Source: Streptomyces gardneri (GTDB lineage: Bacteria; Actinomycetota; Actinomycetes; Streptomycetales; Streptomycetaceae). From it: DNA of 64,000 nt. A model generated the notes under the pieces. That model saw only the letters and a program-made list of their open reading frames with translations, did no database searches and had not been told where the DNA came from. The stretch spans positions 124,001-188,000 of the forward strand of contig NZ_BJMN01000014.1 of the NCBI RefSeq assembly GCF_006539185.1, in the 5' to 3' direction. The position numbers and the translations under genes were made by a program. Position 1 is the first letter of the stretch. Each line of letters begins with the position of its first letter. Positions 50,266 to 59,670 of this stretch are shown here, piece by piece.

Positions 50266-52557
50266 ATGCGTTCTTCTCGGGCCGCTCCCGTGCAAGATCC
50301 ACGAACCACCCAGGGAGCTCGTCCTTTGGCAGCCATCGCCCGATGGTGCATCCGGCACCGTCTCGTCGTCGTCCTCCTCTGGCTTCTCGCGCTCGGCGGG
50401 GTCGGCACCGGCGCGGTTCTCGCCGGCAGCGCGTACTCCAACGACTACGAGGTCCCCGGCACCGAATCGGGCCGGGCCACCGCCCTGCTCGAGCGCGGCT
50501 TCCACGGCCTCGGCGGCGACAGCGACACCATCGTCTGGCACACCGAGCAGGGCAGCGTCCGCGCCGACGCCGTCGAGCAGCGCATGACCGCGATGCTCGA
50601 CAAGACCGCCGAGCTCCCCGGGATCGCCGCCGTCACCTCCCCGTACGGGGACACGGCCGGCCAGATCAGCGAGGACGGGCACACCGCCTACGCCACCGTC
50701 ACCTTCGACGCGCAGGCCGACGACATCCCCGAGGCCCAGGCCCAGGCCCTCGTCGACACCGCGAAGGCCGCCGCCTCCGACGACCTCCAGGTCGAGCTCG
50801 GCGGCACCGCCGTCGCCCTCACCGAGGCCCCCGGCGGCCACATCGCCGAGGTCGTCGGCGTCGCCGTCGCGGCCGTCGTCCTCTTCCTCGCCTTCGGCTC
50901 CCTCGCCGCGTCCGTGCTCCCCATCGCGACCGCGCTGGTCAGCGTCGGCATCGCGTACTCCGGGATCGTCCTGCTCGGCCACCTGATGACCGTCGCCGAC
51001 TTCGCGCCCATGCTGGGCATGCTCGTCGGCCTCGGCGTCGGCATCGACTACGCGCTCTTCATCGTGACCCGGCACCGCAGAGGCCTGAAACGCGGGCTCT
51101 CCGTCGCCGAGGCCGCCGAGACCGCCGTCGCCACCACCGGCCGCGCCGTCGTCTTCGCCGGCGCCACCGTCTGCATCGCGCTGCTCGGCATGCTGATCCT
51201 GCGGCTCAGCTTCCTCAACGGCGTCGCCATCGCCGCCTCCCTCACCGTCGTCCTCACGGTGGCGGCCTCCGTCACCCTCCTGCCGGCGCTGCTCTCCCTC
51301 ATCGGCATGCGGGCGCTGTCCCGGCGCGAACGCCGGACGCTCGCCGAGCGCGGGCCGCAGCCCGAGCTCCCCACCGGCTTCGCCGCCCGCTGGTCCGCCT
51401 TCGTCGAGCGCCACCCCAAGCTCCTCGGAGCCGTGGCCGCCGTCGTCATGGGCGTCCTCGCGCTGCCCACCCTCTCGCTCCACCTGGGCACCTCCGACCA
51501 GGGCAACGGCCCGGCCACCGCGACCACGCGGCAGGCGTACGACCTGGTCGCCGAGGGCTTCGGCCCCGGCGTCAACGGGCCCCTCACCCTCGTCGCCGGG
51601 CTCGACGGCGCCGACGACCGGGTCGCCCTCGACCAGCTGCCGGCCGCCCTGTCCGCCACCAAGGGCGTCGCGTCCGTCTCCCCGGTCACGTACAACAGCT
51701 CCGGCGACACCGCCGTCCTCACCGTCGTCCCCGACTCCTCGCCCCAGTCCAAGGCCACCAGCGACCTCGTCGACCGGCTCCGCACGGACGTCCTCCCGGC
51801 GGCCGAGAGCGGCACCTCGCTCGACGTGCACGTGGGCGGCGTCACCGCCTCGTACGACGACTTCGCCGAGATCATCATCGGCAAGCTGCCGCTCTTCGTC
51901 GGCGTCGTCATCGCGCTCGGCTGTCTGCTGCTCCTGCTCGCCTTCCGCTCCATCGGCATCCCGCTCAAGGCCGCCGTCATGAACATCGCGGCCGTCGCCG
52001 GTGCCTTCGGCGTCGTCGTGGCGATCTTCCAGTGGGGCTGGGGGAGCGAGCTCCTCGGCCTCGGCAGCGCCGGGCCGATCGAACCCTTCCTCCCGGTGAT
52101 CATGGTCTCGGTCCTCTTCGGGCTCTCCATGGACTACCAGGTCTTCCTGGTCAGCCGGATGTACGAGGAGTGGCTGGAGACCGGTGACAACCGGCGGGCG
52201 GTCCGGGTCGGCCTCGCCGAGACCAGCCGGGTGATCAACTCCGCGGCCGTCATCATGATCGCGGTCTTCCTCGCCTTCGTCCTCTCCGGCGACCGGGTCA
52301 TCGCGATGTTCGGCATCGCGCTCGCCGCGGCCGTCGCCCTCGACGCCTTCGTGCTGCGCACCCTCCTCGTCCCCGCCCTCATGCACATGCTCGGCGGCGC
52401 GAACTGGTGGCTGCCGAAGAGCCTCGACCGGATCCTGCCCCGGATCAGCATCGAACCGCCCGAGTCCCGTGCCGCCGCGGACGCCCGTGCGAAGATCCCA
52501 GGGCAACGTGTGACGGCGGTCGAGGAGGAAGACGATGTTCGCGATATCGCTGGGTGA
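50266..52557 (+). CDS. MMPL-family membrane transporter
   Basis: This 763-aa RND-superfamily transporter has the usual plan of one N-terminal helix (RLVVVLLWLLALGGVGTGAVL), an extracellular domain, five helices (about residues 200-350), a second domain and five more helices. GMLVGLGVGIDYALFIVTRHR and LFGLSMDYQVFLVSRMYEEW are the paired Asp-Tyr motifs that carry protons in MmpL proteins. It probably exports a lipid or drug. ATG 50266 closely follows a GCAATT/CAATTA box and looks near-leaderless. It overlaps the acetyltransferase gene by 23 bp. No lipid-synthesis gene is adjacent to name a substrate. Confidence 0.92.
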   Translation: MRSSRAAPVQDPRTTQGARPLAAIARWCIRHRLVVVLLWLLALGGVGTGAVLAGSAYSNDYEVPGTESGRATALLERGFHGLGGDSDTIVWHTEQGSVRADAVEQRMTAMLDKTAELPGIAAVTSPYGDTAGQISEDGHTAYATVTFDAQADDIPEAQAQALVDTAKAAASDDLQVELGGTAVALTEAPGGHIAEVVGVAVAAVVLFLAFGSLAASVLPIATALVSVGIAYSGIVLLGHLMTVADFAPMLGMLVGLGVGIDYALFIVTRHRRGLKRGLSVAEAAETAVATTGRAVVFAGATVCIALLGMLILRLSFLNGVAIAASLTVVLTVAASVTLLPALLSLIGMRALSRRERRTLAERGPQPELPTGFAARWSAFVERHPKLLGAVAAVVMGVLALPTLSLHLGTSDQGNGPATATTRQAYDLVAEGFGPGVNGPLTLVAGLDGADDRVALDQLPAALSATKGVASVSPVTYNSSGDTAVLTVVPDSSPQSKATSDLVDRLRTDVLPAAESGTSLDVHVGGVTASYDDFAEIIIGKLPLFVGVVIALGCLLLLLAFRSIGIPLKAAVMNIAAVAGAFGVVVAIFQWGWGSELLGLGSAGPIEPFLPVIMVSVLFGLSMDYQVFLVSRMYEEWLETGDNRRAVRVGLAETSRVINSAAVIMIAVFLAFVLSGDRVIAMFGIALAAAVALDAFVLRTLLVPALMHMLGGANWWLPKSLDRILPRISIEPPESRAAADARAKIPGQRVTAVEEEDDVRDIAG

Positions 52558-53101
52558 CGACGGCGCCGAGCTGCGGCCCCTGGAGCCCTGGCAGGCCGAG
52601 GAGTTCCTCGCCCACATGGACCGGGGCCGGGAGTTCGTCGGAGAGCACATCGCGCTCCCGGACTTCGTCGCGGACCTCGACTCCGCCCGCTCCTTCCTCC
52701 GCTCGTACGCCGAGAAGGCCGCGAACGACGCCGGACGCATCTACGGCATCTGGACCGGGGGCACGCTCGTCGGCGGCGTCCTCTTCCGGACCATGGACGT
52801 GGCGTACGGGACCGCCGAGGCCGGCTGCTGGCTGGAGCCCTCCGCCGCCGGGAAGGGCCTGATCACCCGGGCCTGCCGGGTCATCATCGACTGGGCGATC
52901 GAGGAGCGCGGCATCCACCGCGTGGAGTGGCACGCCTCCTCGAAGAACGAGCCGAGCATCGCCGTCGCCCGCCGCCTCGGCATGACGAAGGAGGGTCTGC
53001 TGCGCGAGAACTACCCGCACCGCGGCACCCGCGCCGACACCGAGGTCTGGGCCGTCCTCGCCCCCGAGTGGCGCGCGGCGAAAGAGCGGCCGGTTTCTTA
53101 A
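52535..53101 (+). CDS. GNAT acetyltransferase, RimJ/RimL-like
   Basis: This 188-aa cytoplasmic enzyme resembles ribosomal-protein-Ser/Ala N-acetyltransferases of the RimL type. Features are LRPLEPWQAEEFLAHMDRGREF at the N-terminus, the cofactor region EAGCWLEPSAAGKGLITRAC near residues 90-110, and HRVEWHASSKNEPSIAVARRLGM, the usual GNAT ending. ATG 52535 lies right after GGAGGAAG, an excellent ribosome site inside the end of the MMPL gene. The actual target is unknown; many Streptomyces carry several such enzymes. Confidence 0.92.
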   Translation: MFAISLGDDGAELRPLEPWQAEEFLAHMDRGREFVGEHIALPDFVADLDSARSFLRSYAEKAANDAGRIYGIWTGGTLVGGVLFRTMDVAYGTAEAGCWLEPSAAGKGLITRACRVIIDWAIEERGIHRVEWHASSKNEPSIAVARRLGMTKEGLLRENYPHRGTRADTEVWAVLAPEWRAAKERPVS

Positions 53102-53136
53102 GGCCGTTCTCATGTACGGCGCCTAGCGTGCGCCGC

Positions 53137-53706
53137 ATGGACATCACGAAGACCGACGAGAAGACCGTAGAGACGGCGCCCGAGCCGAAGACCGAGGGCT
53201 CCTCGGAGGTCGAGGCGGCCACCGAGGCCACCGTGGAGCGGGACGCCCAGGCCGAGCCGGCCGAGCCGGCGGACGACGCCTCGGACGACGACTCCCTGGA
53301 CGACGACGAGCTCGCGGCCGAGACGTCCACCGGCGTCGGCGCCGGCGGCGCGGCCGTCGTCTCCGCCGCCCTCGGCGCCGTCGCGCTCACCGGCACGTGG
53401 ACGGGCAAGGTCGTCTCCGAGCGCGAGACGCTCATGGGGCAGATCAGCAGCCAGTCCGCCCCTCCTGCCCAGCAGATCTCCGAGATCTACGGCGACGCCT
53501 GGCACAGCACCGCCCTGGTCAACGGCGTCTTCGCGCTGCTCGCGCTCGTCACCGCCGTCCTCGTCCTGGTCCTCGCCCGTCCCGACCGCCCCGTCTGGGT
53601 CCGGGCGGTCGCCCTCGGCGGCGCCGTCCTCGGTGGCCTCGGGCTGCTCCTGTCGGTCGGTACCTACTTCGACCTCTTCCTGAGCCTGCCCACCACCGGC
53701 TCCTGA
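53137..53706 (+). CDS. Membrane protein with a long acidic N-terminus
   Basis: This 189-aa protein has about 65 N-terminal residues dominated by Glu, Asp, Ala and Thr (for example DDASDDDSLDDDELAAE). Three hydrophobic segments follow, near residues 68-90, 130-148 and 155-182. I recognise no family. The ATG at 53137 is seven bases after TAGCGT (53124-53129) and looks leaderless. The acidic region is probably disordered and cytoplasmic. There are 35 bp between it and the acetyltransferase stop. Confidence 0.82.
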   Translation: MDITKTDEKTVETAPEPKTEGSSEVEAATEATVERDAQAEPAEPADDASDDDSLDDDELAAETSTGVGAGGAAVVSAALGAVALTGTWTGKVVSERETLMGQISSQSAPPAQQISEIYGDAWHSTALVNGVFALLALVTAVLVLVLARPDRPVWVRAVALGGAVLGGLGLLLSVGTYFDLFLSLPTTGS

Positions 53707-53866
53707 GGGGGTACTCAGCCGGTCTAAGGACCCCCTGAGGTCCGCCTAAGGCCCCCCGTACCCCGAACATGCGGCACTCGCCCGATGTGACGGGACCCCC
53801 TGGGAAACGAGAGTAGAGGCATCGCAAGGAGCGATACCGAAACCCGAAGCCACCAGGGAGCACCCG
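53707..53866 (+). other. Short intergenic region with direct repeats
   Basis: About 160 bases with no gene. The words GGTCTAAGGACCCCC and a near copy of its CTAAGG core occur within 45 bp (near 53720 and 53747). GGGAG at about 53857 is the ribosome site of the next small gene. Confidence 0.35.
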
Positions 53867-54064
53867 ATGTTCGAGTACGAACTCCACCACATGAACCACG
53901 CCCAGCTCGTCCGTGAGGCGGCCGCCCAGCGCCTGACCCACGAGGTCGCCGAGGCCGCCGGGGCCACCCGGGGTCTGCGCCTCTTCGGTCGCCGCCACGG
54001 CGGCCACGGCCCGGAGGGGCGGGTGACCGACGGCGACCGCGGCCACTTCGTCCGGGCCGCGTGA
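53867..54064 (+). CDS. Very small conserved Streptomyces protein
   Basis: This 65-aa protein begins MFEYELHHMNHAQLVREAA and is rich in Arg, His and Gly. An amphipathic helix is likely over residues 10-30. Similar short proteins with a MFEYEL start are common in Streptomyces, as far as I recall, with no known function. ATG 53867 has a GGGAG ribosome site nine bases upstream. It lies just before the LAL regulator gene in the same direction and could share its promoter. Confidence 0.75.
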   Translation: MFEYELHHMNHAQLVREAAAQRLTHEVAEAAGATRGLRLFGRRHGGHGPEGRVTDGDRGHFVRAA

Positions 54065-54110
54065 CCCCCGTATGAGCGACCGTACGGATGGTTGTGCGAT
54101 GCTCGGCGCC

Positions 54111-57100
54111 GTGGAGACCAGGTCAGTCAGCCCCGTCTTCGTCGGCCGCGCCGGCGAACTCACCGCCCTCACCGAGGCGCTCTCCCGCGCGACCGCGGGA
54201 GAGCCCCAGGCGCTGCTCGTCGGCGGTGAGGCGGGGGTCGGCAAGACCCGCCTCATCGAGGAGTTCCTCGACACGGCCTGCGACCGGGGCGCCGTCGTCG
54301 CCCTCGGCGGCTGCGTGGAACTCGGCGCCGACGGTCTGCCCTTCGCGCCCTTCGCCACCGCCCTGCGCTCACTCCGCCGCAAGCTGCCCGACGAACTGAC
54401 CGCCGCCGCCGACGGCCAGGAGGGCGAGCTCGCCCGACTGCTGCCCGAGCTCGGCGACCCCGGCAGCCACGAGCCCTCCGACGAGGACGCCACCGCCCGC
54501 CTCTTCGAACTCACCGTGCGGCTCCTGGAGCGGCTCGCCGCCGACCGCACGATCGTGCTCGTCCTCGAAGACCTGCACTGGGCCGACACCTCCACCCGGC
54601 ACCTGCTCACGTACCTCCTCCGCACCCTCCGCCGCGGCCGGATCGTGGTCGTCGCCAGCTACCGCGCCGACGACATCCACCGCCGCCACCCGCTGCGCCC
54701 CCTCCTCGCCGAACTCGACCGGCTCCGCACCATCCGCCGCATCGAGCTCTCCCGCTTCACCCGCACCGAGGTGCACCGACAGCTCACCGGCATCCTCGCC
54801 GCCGAACCCGCCCCCGGGCTCGTCGAGGAGGTCTTCGAACGCTCCGACGGCAACGCCTTCTTCGTCGAGGAGCTGGTCGTCTCCCACGAGGCCGGCTGCG
54901 CTCTCGGCCAGCTCAGCGACTCCCTGCGCGATCTTCTGCTCGTGCGGGTCGAGGCGCTCACCGAGGACGCCCAGCGGGTCGCCAGGATCGTCGCCGAGGG
55001 CGGCTCCACCGTCGAGTACGGCCTGCTCGCCGCCGTCGCCCGGCTCACCGAGGACGAGCTCATCGAGGCGCTGCGGGCCTGCGTCGGCGCCAACATCCTG
55101 CTCGCCGTCCCCGACGGCGAGGGCTACCGCTTCCGCCACTCCCTCGTCCGCGAGGCCGTCAGCGACGACCTGCTCCCCGGCGAACGCTCCCGCCTCAACC
55201 GGCGCTACGCCGAGGCCCTGGAGACCGACCCCTCGCTCGTCCGGCCCGACGAGCGGGCCACCCGCCTCGCCACGTACTGGTACCACGCCCACGACCCGGC
55301 CCAGGCCCTGCCGGCCGTCCTCCGCGCCTCCGTAGCCACCCGCAAGCGCCACGCGTACGCCGAGCAGCTCCGGCTCCTGGAGCGGGCCATGGAGCTCTGG
55401 GACGAGGCTCCCGCCGAGATCCGCCGCGGGCTCCGGCCCATGGACTACGCCGAGGCCTACCCGCCGTGCGGCTGCGACCCCGAGACGACCCCGCTCAGCT
55501 ACCTCGACCTCCTCGCCGAGGCCGCCGTCGCCGCCCGGCTCAGCGGCGAACACGAACGCGCCCTGAAGATCGGCCGGATGGCGCTCCGCCTCCTCGACGG
55601 CGAGGACGTGCACGACCCCCTGCGCGCCGCCTGGTTCTGGAGCGAGAAGGCCCGCCTCCAGTCCAACCTCGGCCGCGGCGACGGTTCGGAGGAGATCGCC
55701 CGCGCCCAGGAACTCGTCAAGGGCCTCCCGCCGTCCGCCGTCCACGCGGTCGTCCTCGTCGGCGCCGCCGGCTGGGGAATGCTCCGCAACCCCGGCCCCG
55801 AGGCCCTCGCCGCCGCCGAGCGCGCCGTCGAGTACGCCCGGCACGTCAAGGCCGAGTCGATCGAACTCAACGCCCGCCTCACCCTCGGCACCATCATGAC
55901 CGCCGCCGGGGACGTCGAGGCCGGTCTCGCCGAGATGCACGAGGTACGGGAACGGACCACGGCCCTCGGCCAGTTCAGCGAGGCCTCGCGCGCCCACATC
56001 AACATCTCCTCCTCCCTCGAAGCCCTCGGCCGCTCCCGGGAGGCCGTCGAGGTCGCCGACGCCGGCATCCGCCTCACCCGCTCGTACGGACTCGTCGGCA
56101 GCGTCGGCTGGATCGAGGCCAACCGCGCCGAGTCCCTCTTCTCCCTCGGCCGCTGGGACGAGGCCCGGGAGGCCGCCGAGCGGCTCCAGCACTCGGCGAA
56201 CAGCATCAAGCCCCGCGGCTCGGCCTCCCTCCGGCTCGCCCAGCTCGCCGTCGCGCGCGGCGACCTCGACGCGGCCGGCCGCCACCTCGCCGACGCCCGC
56301 GCCGTCTACGGCTCCCGCGACCCGATCCCGCAGTACACCCTGCCCATGGCCCAGGTCGCGATCGCCGTGGCCGCCGCCGAGGGCCGCGTCCAGGACGTCA
56401 GGGCCCAGCTCGCGACCGCCGCCGAGGGCGGCTTCCCGCCCGGCACCCACCGCTACGGCTGGCCGCTCGTCCTCACCGCCGCCGCCGCGGAGGCCGACAG
56501 CCGGGGACTGCCCGCCGCCGACGAGGGCCGCGACGAGGCCCTCGCCCTGATCCGCCGCTGCGTCCGCGCCCTCGCCGCCCCGGCCCCCGTCTGGGCCGCG
56601 CACTCCCTCCAGGTCTCCCAGGAGCTGGCCCGGGCCGAGGGCCGCGAGTCCGCCACCCGCTGGGCCGAGGTCGTCACCGCCTACGAGTCGCTGGACCGCC
56701 CCGCCCAGCTGGCCCGCGCCCACCACCGCCTCGCCGACGCCCTGCTCGTCGAGGGCGGCCACCGGGAGGAGGCCACGGCCCTGCTCCGCGAGGCCCACGC
56801 CACCGCCGTCCGCCTCGGGGACCGCCCGCTCCGCGAGGACGTGGAACTGCTCGCCGCCCGCGCCCGCCTCTCCCTGGCGCCCGAGAAGCAGCTCCCGGCG
56901 CCCGCGGAGCCCGGCGACGACGGCTTCGGCCTGACCCCGCGCGAGCAGGACGTCCTGCGCCTGGTCGCGGCCGGCCGCACCAACCGGCAGATCGCGGAGG
57001 AGCTCTTCATCTCACCGAAGACGGCGAGCGTCCACGTCTCCAACATCCTCGCCAAGCTCGGCGTCGCCGGCCGGGGAGAGGCCGCCGCCCTCGCCCACCG

Positions 57101-57128
57101 CCTCCACCTCCTCGACACGACCCTCTGA
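54111..57128 (+). CDS. LAL-type LuxR transcription regulator with N-terminal AAA domain
   Basis: This 1005-aa cytoplasmic regulator of the MalT/LAL class has an N-terminal ATPase domain: Walker A GGEAGVGKTRL near residues 40-50 and Walker B LVLEDLHWAD near 152-161. A long helical TPR-like sensor region follows (about 400-900), then a LuxR helix-turn-helix at the end (LTPREQDVLRLVAAG and ASVHVSNILAKLGV). I chose GTG 54111 because the conserved core (SVSPVFVGRAGEL) begins just after it and GATGCT lies seven bases before it; ATG 54072 and ATG 54099 are alternatives. The inducer and targets are unknown; the neighbouring sugar dehydrogenase and oxidoreductase genes are possible targets. Confidence 0.9.
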   Translation: METRSVSPVFVGRAGELTALTEALSRATAGEPQALLVGGEAGVGKTRLIEEFLDTACDRGAVVALGGCVELGADGLPFAPFATALRSLRRKLPDELTAAADGQEGELARLLPELGDPGSHEPSDEDATARLFELTVRLLERLAADRTIVLVLEDLHWADTSTRHLLTYLLRTLRRGRIVVVASYRADDIHRRHPLRPLLAELDRLRTIRRIELSRFTRTEVHRQLTGILAAEPAPGLVEEVFERSDGNAFFVEELVVSHEAGCALGQLSDSLRDLLLVRVEALTEDAQRVARIVAEGGSTVEYGLLAAVARLTEDELIEALRACVGANILLAVPDGEGYRFRHSLVREAVSDDLLPGERSRLNRRYAEALETDPSLVRPDERATRLATYWYHAHDPAQALPAVLRASVATRKRHAYAEQLRLLERAMELWDEAPAEIRRGLRPMDYAEAYPPCGCDPETTPLSYLDLLAEAAVAARLSGEHERALKIGRMALRLLDGEDVHDPLRAAWFWSEKARLQSNLGRGDGSEEIARAQELVKGLPPSAVHAVVLVGAAGWGMLRNPGPEALAAAERAVEYARHVKAESIELNARLTLGTIMTAAGDVEAGLAEMHEVRERTTALGQFSEASRAHINISSSLEALGRSREAVEVADAGIRLTRSYGLVGSVGWIEANRAESLFSLGRWDEAREAAERLQHSANSIKPRGSASLRLAQLAVARGDLDAAGRHLADARAVYGSRDPIPQYTLPMAQVAIAVAAAEGRVQDVRAQLATAAEGGFPPGTHRYGWPLVLTAAAAEADSRGLPAADEGRDEALALIRRCVRALAAPAPVWAAHSLQVSQELARAEGRESATRWAEVVTAYESLDRPAQLARAHHRLADALLVEGGHREEATALLREAHATAVRLGDRPLREDVELLAARARLSLAPEKQLPAPAEPGDDGFGLTPREQDVLRLVAAGRTNRQIAEELFISPKTASVHVSNILAKLGVAGRGEAAALAHRLHLLDTTL

Positions 57129-57293
57129 CCCCGGCCCGGGGATCCGTATCGTCACGCGGCCCGAGGTGAGGTCTATCGGGCCGCGCCCCGGGTCCCCGTC
57201 TCCCGGGTCCTCCCGGGTGAGGGCCTGCCGCCGCAGTTCCTCCTCGGCGTGCCGGCGTCCCGGCGCGAAGAGCTCCGCGATCGGATCGAACAC
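57012..57293 (-). CDS. Small DUF6191-type protein, antisense-overlapping the LAL regulator gene
   Basis: The N-terminal part, VFDPIAELFAPGRRHAEEE then DPGRGPIDLTSGRV, has the pattern of the short Streptomyces DUF6191 family (from memory). GTG 57293 follows GGGAGG at eight bases; in-frame GTG codons at 57299 and 57311 are alternatives. The usual protein of this type ends soon after the GPIDL motif. Here the frame continues about 40 more residues into the 3' end of the regulator gene on the opposite strand, so 117 bp are shared. The gene lies 14 bp after the sugar dehydrogenase gene. The function is unknown. Confidence 0.6.
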   Translation of the reverse strand: MFDPIAELFAPGRRHAEEELRRQALTREDPGDGDPGRGPIDLTSGRVTIRIPGPGSEGRVEEVEAVGEGGGLSPAGDAELGEDVGDVDARRLR

Positions 57294-57307
57294 GGTCACC
57301 GCCTCCC

Positions 57308-58468
57308 TCACCTCACCTCCAGCCGGAGGATCCTGTCGTCCCCGGGCTCGGGCGTGCCCCGGGTGTCCGTCTCGCTGCTCACCAGCCAGAGCCGGCCGTC
57401 GCCCCCGGCCAGGACCGTGCGCAGACGTCCGTACTCACCTGACAGGAACGCCTCGGGGTCCCCTGAGCGTTCCGTGCCGGAGAGCGGTACGCGCCACAGT
57501 CGCTCGCCCCTGAGCGCGGCCATCCAGATCGCGCCCCGCGCGTAGGCGATGCCGCTGGGGGAGGCCTCCGAGGTCGGCCACTGGGCCACCGGGTCCACGA
57601 AGCCCTCCCGGCCCGCCTGCCCCTCGGCCTCCGGCCAGCCGTAGTTCTTCCCCGGCTCGATCAGATTCAGCTCGTCCCAGGTGTTCTGCCCGAACTCGGC
57701 TGCCCACAGCCGCCCGTCCGCGTCCCAGGCGATCCCCTGCACATTGCGGTGTCCGTACGTGTAGACCACCGAGTCGGGGAAGGGGTTGCCCGGCGCGGGT
57801 CTGCCCTCCGGGGTCATCCGCAGGATCTTCCCGCCGAGCGAGGCCCGGTCCTGGGCGAGACCGGTCACGCCCGTCTCGCCCGTGCCCGCGTACAGCATCC
57901 CGTCCGGCCCGAACGCGATCCGTCCGCCGTTGTGCACGGTCCCCTTCGGGATGCCGGTCAGCACCGGCTCCGGCGCCCCGAGCCGGTCGCCGTCCCCGCC
58001 GCCGTACCGCATGCGCACGATGCGGTTGTCCGAGGCGGCCGTCAGGTAGGCGTAGACCCAGCCGTCGCGGACGGCGAGCCCCATGAGCCCGCCCTCACCG
58101 TCCGGCACCACCCCCGGCACCTCGCCGAGCGGGGTCTTCGCGCCGCTTCTCCCGTCGACCCGGGTGATCGTCCGCTCGTCCCGCGAGGAGACCAGCAGAT
58201 CGCCTCCCGGCAGCTGGGCCAGGCCCCAGGGAGACTTCAGGCCCTCGGTGAGCGTGCCCGCCACCGACACCCGCGCGCCCGGGGACGCGGCCCCGGAAGC
58301 CGAGGTGGAGGCGGAGGCCGAGGCCGACGCCGAAGCCGATACCGACGCGGGCGGAGCCGTACCCGGACGCTCCCCGGAACCGCCCGAGGAATCCCCCGAG
58401 GAGCAGCCCGCGACGAGCACCAGCACGGCGGCGCCCCACAGGGCCTTCAGCACAACAGGACGGCTCAT
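57308..58468 (-). CDS. PQQ-type sugar dehydrogenase family lipoprotein
   Basis: This 386-aa exported lipoprotein has lipobox VAGC near residues 18-21, then a Ser/Gly/Ala linker containing a run of Ser-Ala repeats (about residues 45-60), then a six-bladed propeller of the soluble aldose/glucose-sorbosone dehydrogenase type. Family segments are LKSPWGLAQLPGGDLLVSS, TVHNGGRIAFGPDGMLYAG (with the conserved His), YGHRNVQGIAWD and EFGQNTWDELNLI. It probably oxidises sugars outside the cell if PQQ is available. ATG 58468 is clear. It follows the aldo/keto reductase gene on the same strand, with about 105 bp between. Confidence 0.92.
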   Translation of the reverse strand: MSRPVVLKALWGAAVLVLVAGCSSGDSSGGSGERPGTAPPASVSASASASASASTSASGAASPGARVSVAGTLTEGLKSPWGLAQLPGGDLLVSSRDERTITRVDGRSGAKTPLGEVPGVVPDGEGGLMGLAVRDGWVYAYLTAASDNRIVRMRYGGGDGDRLGAPEPVLTGIPKGTVHNGGRIAFGPDGMLYAGTGETGVTGLAQDRASLGGKILRMTPEGRPAPGNPFPDSVVYTYGHRNVQGIAWDADGRLWAAEFGQNTWDELNLIEPGKNYGWPEAEGQAGREGFVDPVAQWPTSEASPSGIAYARGAIWMAALRGERLWRVPLSGTERSGDPEAFLSGEYGRLRTVLAGGDGRLWLVSSETDTRGTPEPGDDRILRLEVR

Positions 58469-58572
58469 GGTCAACGGTCCCCTTCGACGAGTCGAGCGGC
58501 ATCCCTTCACTCTTCATACACCGCTCGACCCGATCGGGTTCCCGCCCACGGACACCGATTCCCGCGCGCCGC

Positions 58573-59595
58573 TCAGTCCCACGACCCCCGGGGCGCCGGC
58601 AGCGCCGCGATCTCCGCGAGATCCCCCGCCGTCAGCCGCAGCCCGGCCGCCCGCGCGTTCTCCTCGACCCACCGCTCCCGCTTCGCACCCGGCACCGGCA
58701 CGACGTGCGGCCCGCGGCCGAGCACCCACGCCAACGCGACCTGCGCCGGGGTGACATCCGCCCCGTGCCGCGCGGCGACCCGCCGCAGCCCCGCCACGAG
58801 CGGCTGGTTCGCCGCCATCATCTCGGCCGTGAACCGGGGGTGCCTGGCACGCGGATCGTCCGGCTCGAAGCCGCCGCCCGGGGTCAGCGTTCCGGTGAGG
58901 AAACCGTTCCCCAGCGGCATCGCCGCCAGGAAGCCCACCCCGCGCGCCGCGCACCACGGCAGCAGCCGGACCAGCGCCTCCGGCGACCACACCGACAGCT
59001 CGGCCTCGACCGCCGCCACCGGGAAGACCTGCTGGATCCGCTCCAGTTGGCGGATCGTTCCCTCATAGCCGTCCCTCGCGGTCCCGGTCGCGCCCCTGCG
59101 GGCCGACCGGGCGCCGACCGCGCACAGCCCGAGCGCCCGGACCTTGCCCGCCGACACCAGCTCGGCCATCGCGCCCCAGGTCTCCTCGACCGGCACCTCG
59201 GGGTCCGCGCGGTGCAGCTGGTAGAGGTCGATCACATCGGTCTGGAGCCGCCGCAGCGAGGCGTCACAGGCCCGACGCACGTACCCCGGCCTGCCGTTGG
59301 CGACCACGTGCCGGCGCTCGCCGCCGTCGCCGACGAGCAGTCCGCACTTCGTCGAGACGAACGCATCCGCCCGTCTCTCCTTCAACACCCGCCCCAACAA
59401 CAGCTCGTTGGTGAACGGCCCGTACATGTCGGCGGTGTCGAGCAGGCTCATGCCGGCGTCAAGTGCCGCGTGCACGGTCCGCAGTGAGCGGTCACCCCGT
59501 TGCTGCGAACGGTTGTACGCCCAGTTCATCGGCATGCACCCCAGGCCGATCGCACCCACGTCGAGCGCCGTCGCCCCGATAGTCCTGCGCTCCAC
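58573..59595 (-). CDS. Aldo/keto reductase
   Basis: This 340-aa cytoplasmic NADPH-dependent oxidoreductase has an (alpha/beta)8 barrel. The catalytic tetrad pattern is visible as Asp in SLLDTADMYGPFTNE, Tyr in the same motif, Lys in VSTKCGLL and His in LYQLHRADP. The C-terminal cofactor region is VVPVPGAKRERWVEENA. GTG 59595 follows GGGAGGGG. It is divergent from the 2-hydroxyacid dehydrogenase gene, with 75 bp between. The substrate is unknown. Confidence 0.93.
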   Translation of the reverse strand: MERRTIGATALDVGAIGLGCMPMNWAYNRSQQRGDRSLRTVHAALDAGMSLLDTADMYGPFTNELLLGRVLKERRADAFVSTKCGLLVGDGGERRHVVANGRPGYVRRACDASLRRLQTDVIDLYQLHRADPEVPVEETWGAMAELVSAGKVRALGLCAVGARSARRGATGTARDGYEGTIRQLERIQQVFPVAAVEAELSVWSPEALVRLLPWCAARGVGFLAAMPLGNGFLTGTLTPGGGFEPDDPRARHPRFTAEMMAANQPLVAGLRRVAARHGADVTPAQVALAWVLGRGPHVVPVPGAKRERWVEENARAAGLRLTAGDLAEIAALPAPRGSWD

Positions 59596-59670
59596 CTGCC
59601 GGTACCCCTCCCTGTGCCGTCCCCCAAAGTAACCAATGACGCACGGGATTCTTCGCATAGCCTCCCGGTC

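Noticed and set aside
58300..58350. A repeated GAGGCCGA/GAAGCCGA stretch that might look like a tandem DNA repeat locus
   Set aside because: It simply encodes the Ser-Ala linker of the sugar dehydrogenase lipoprotein.
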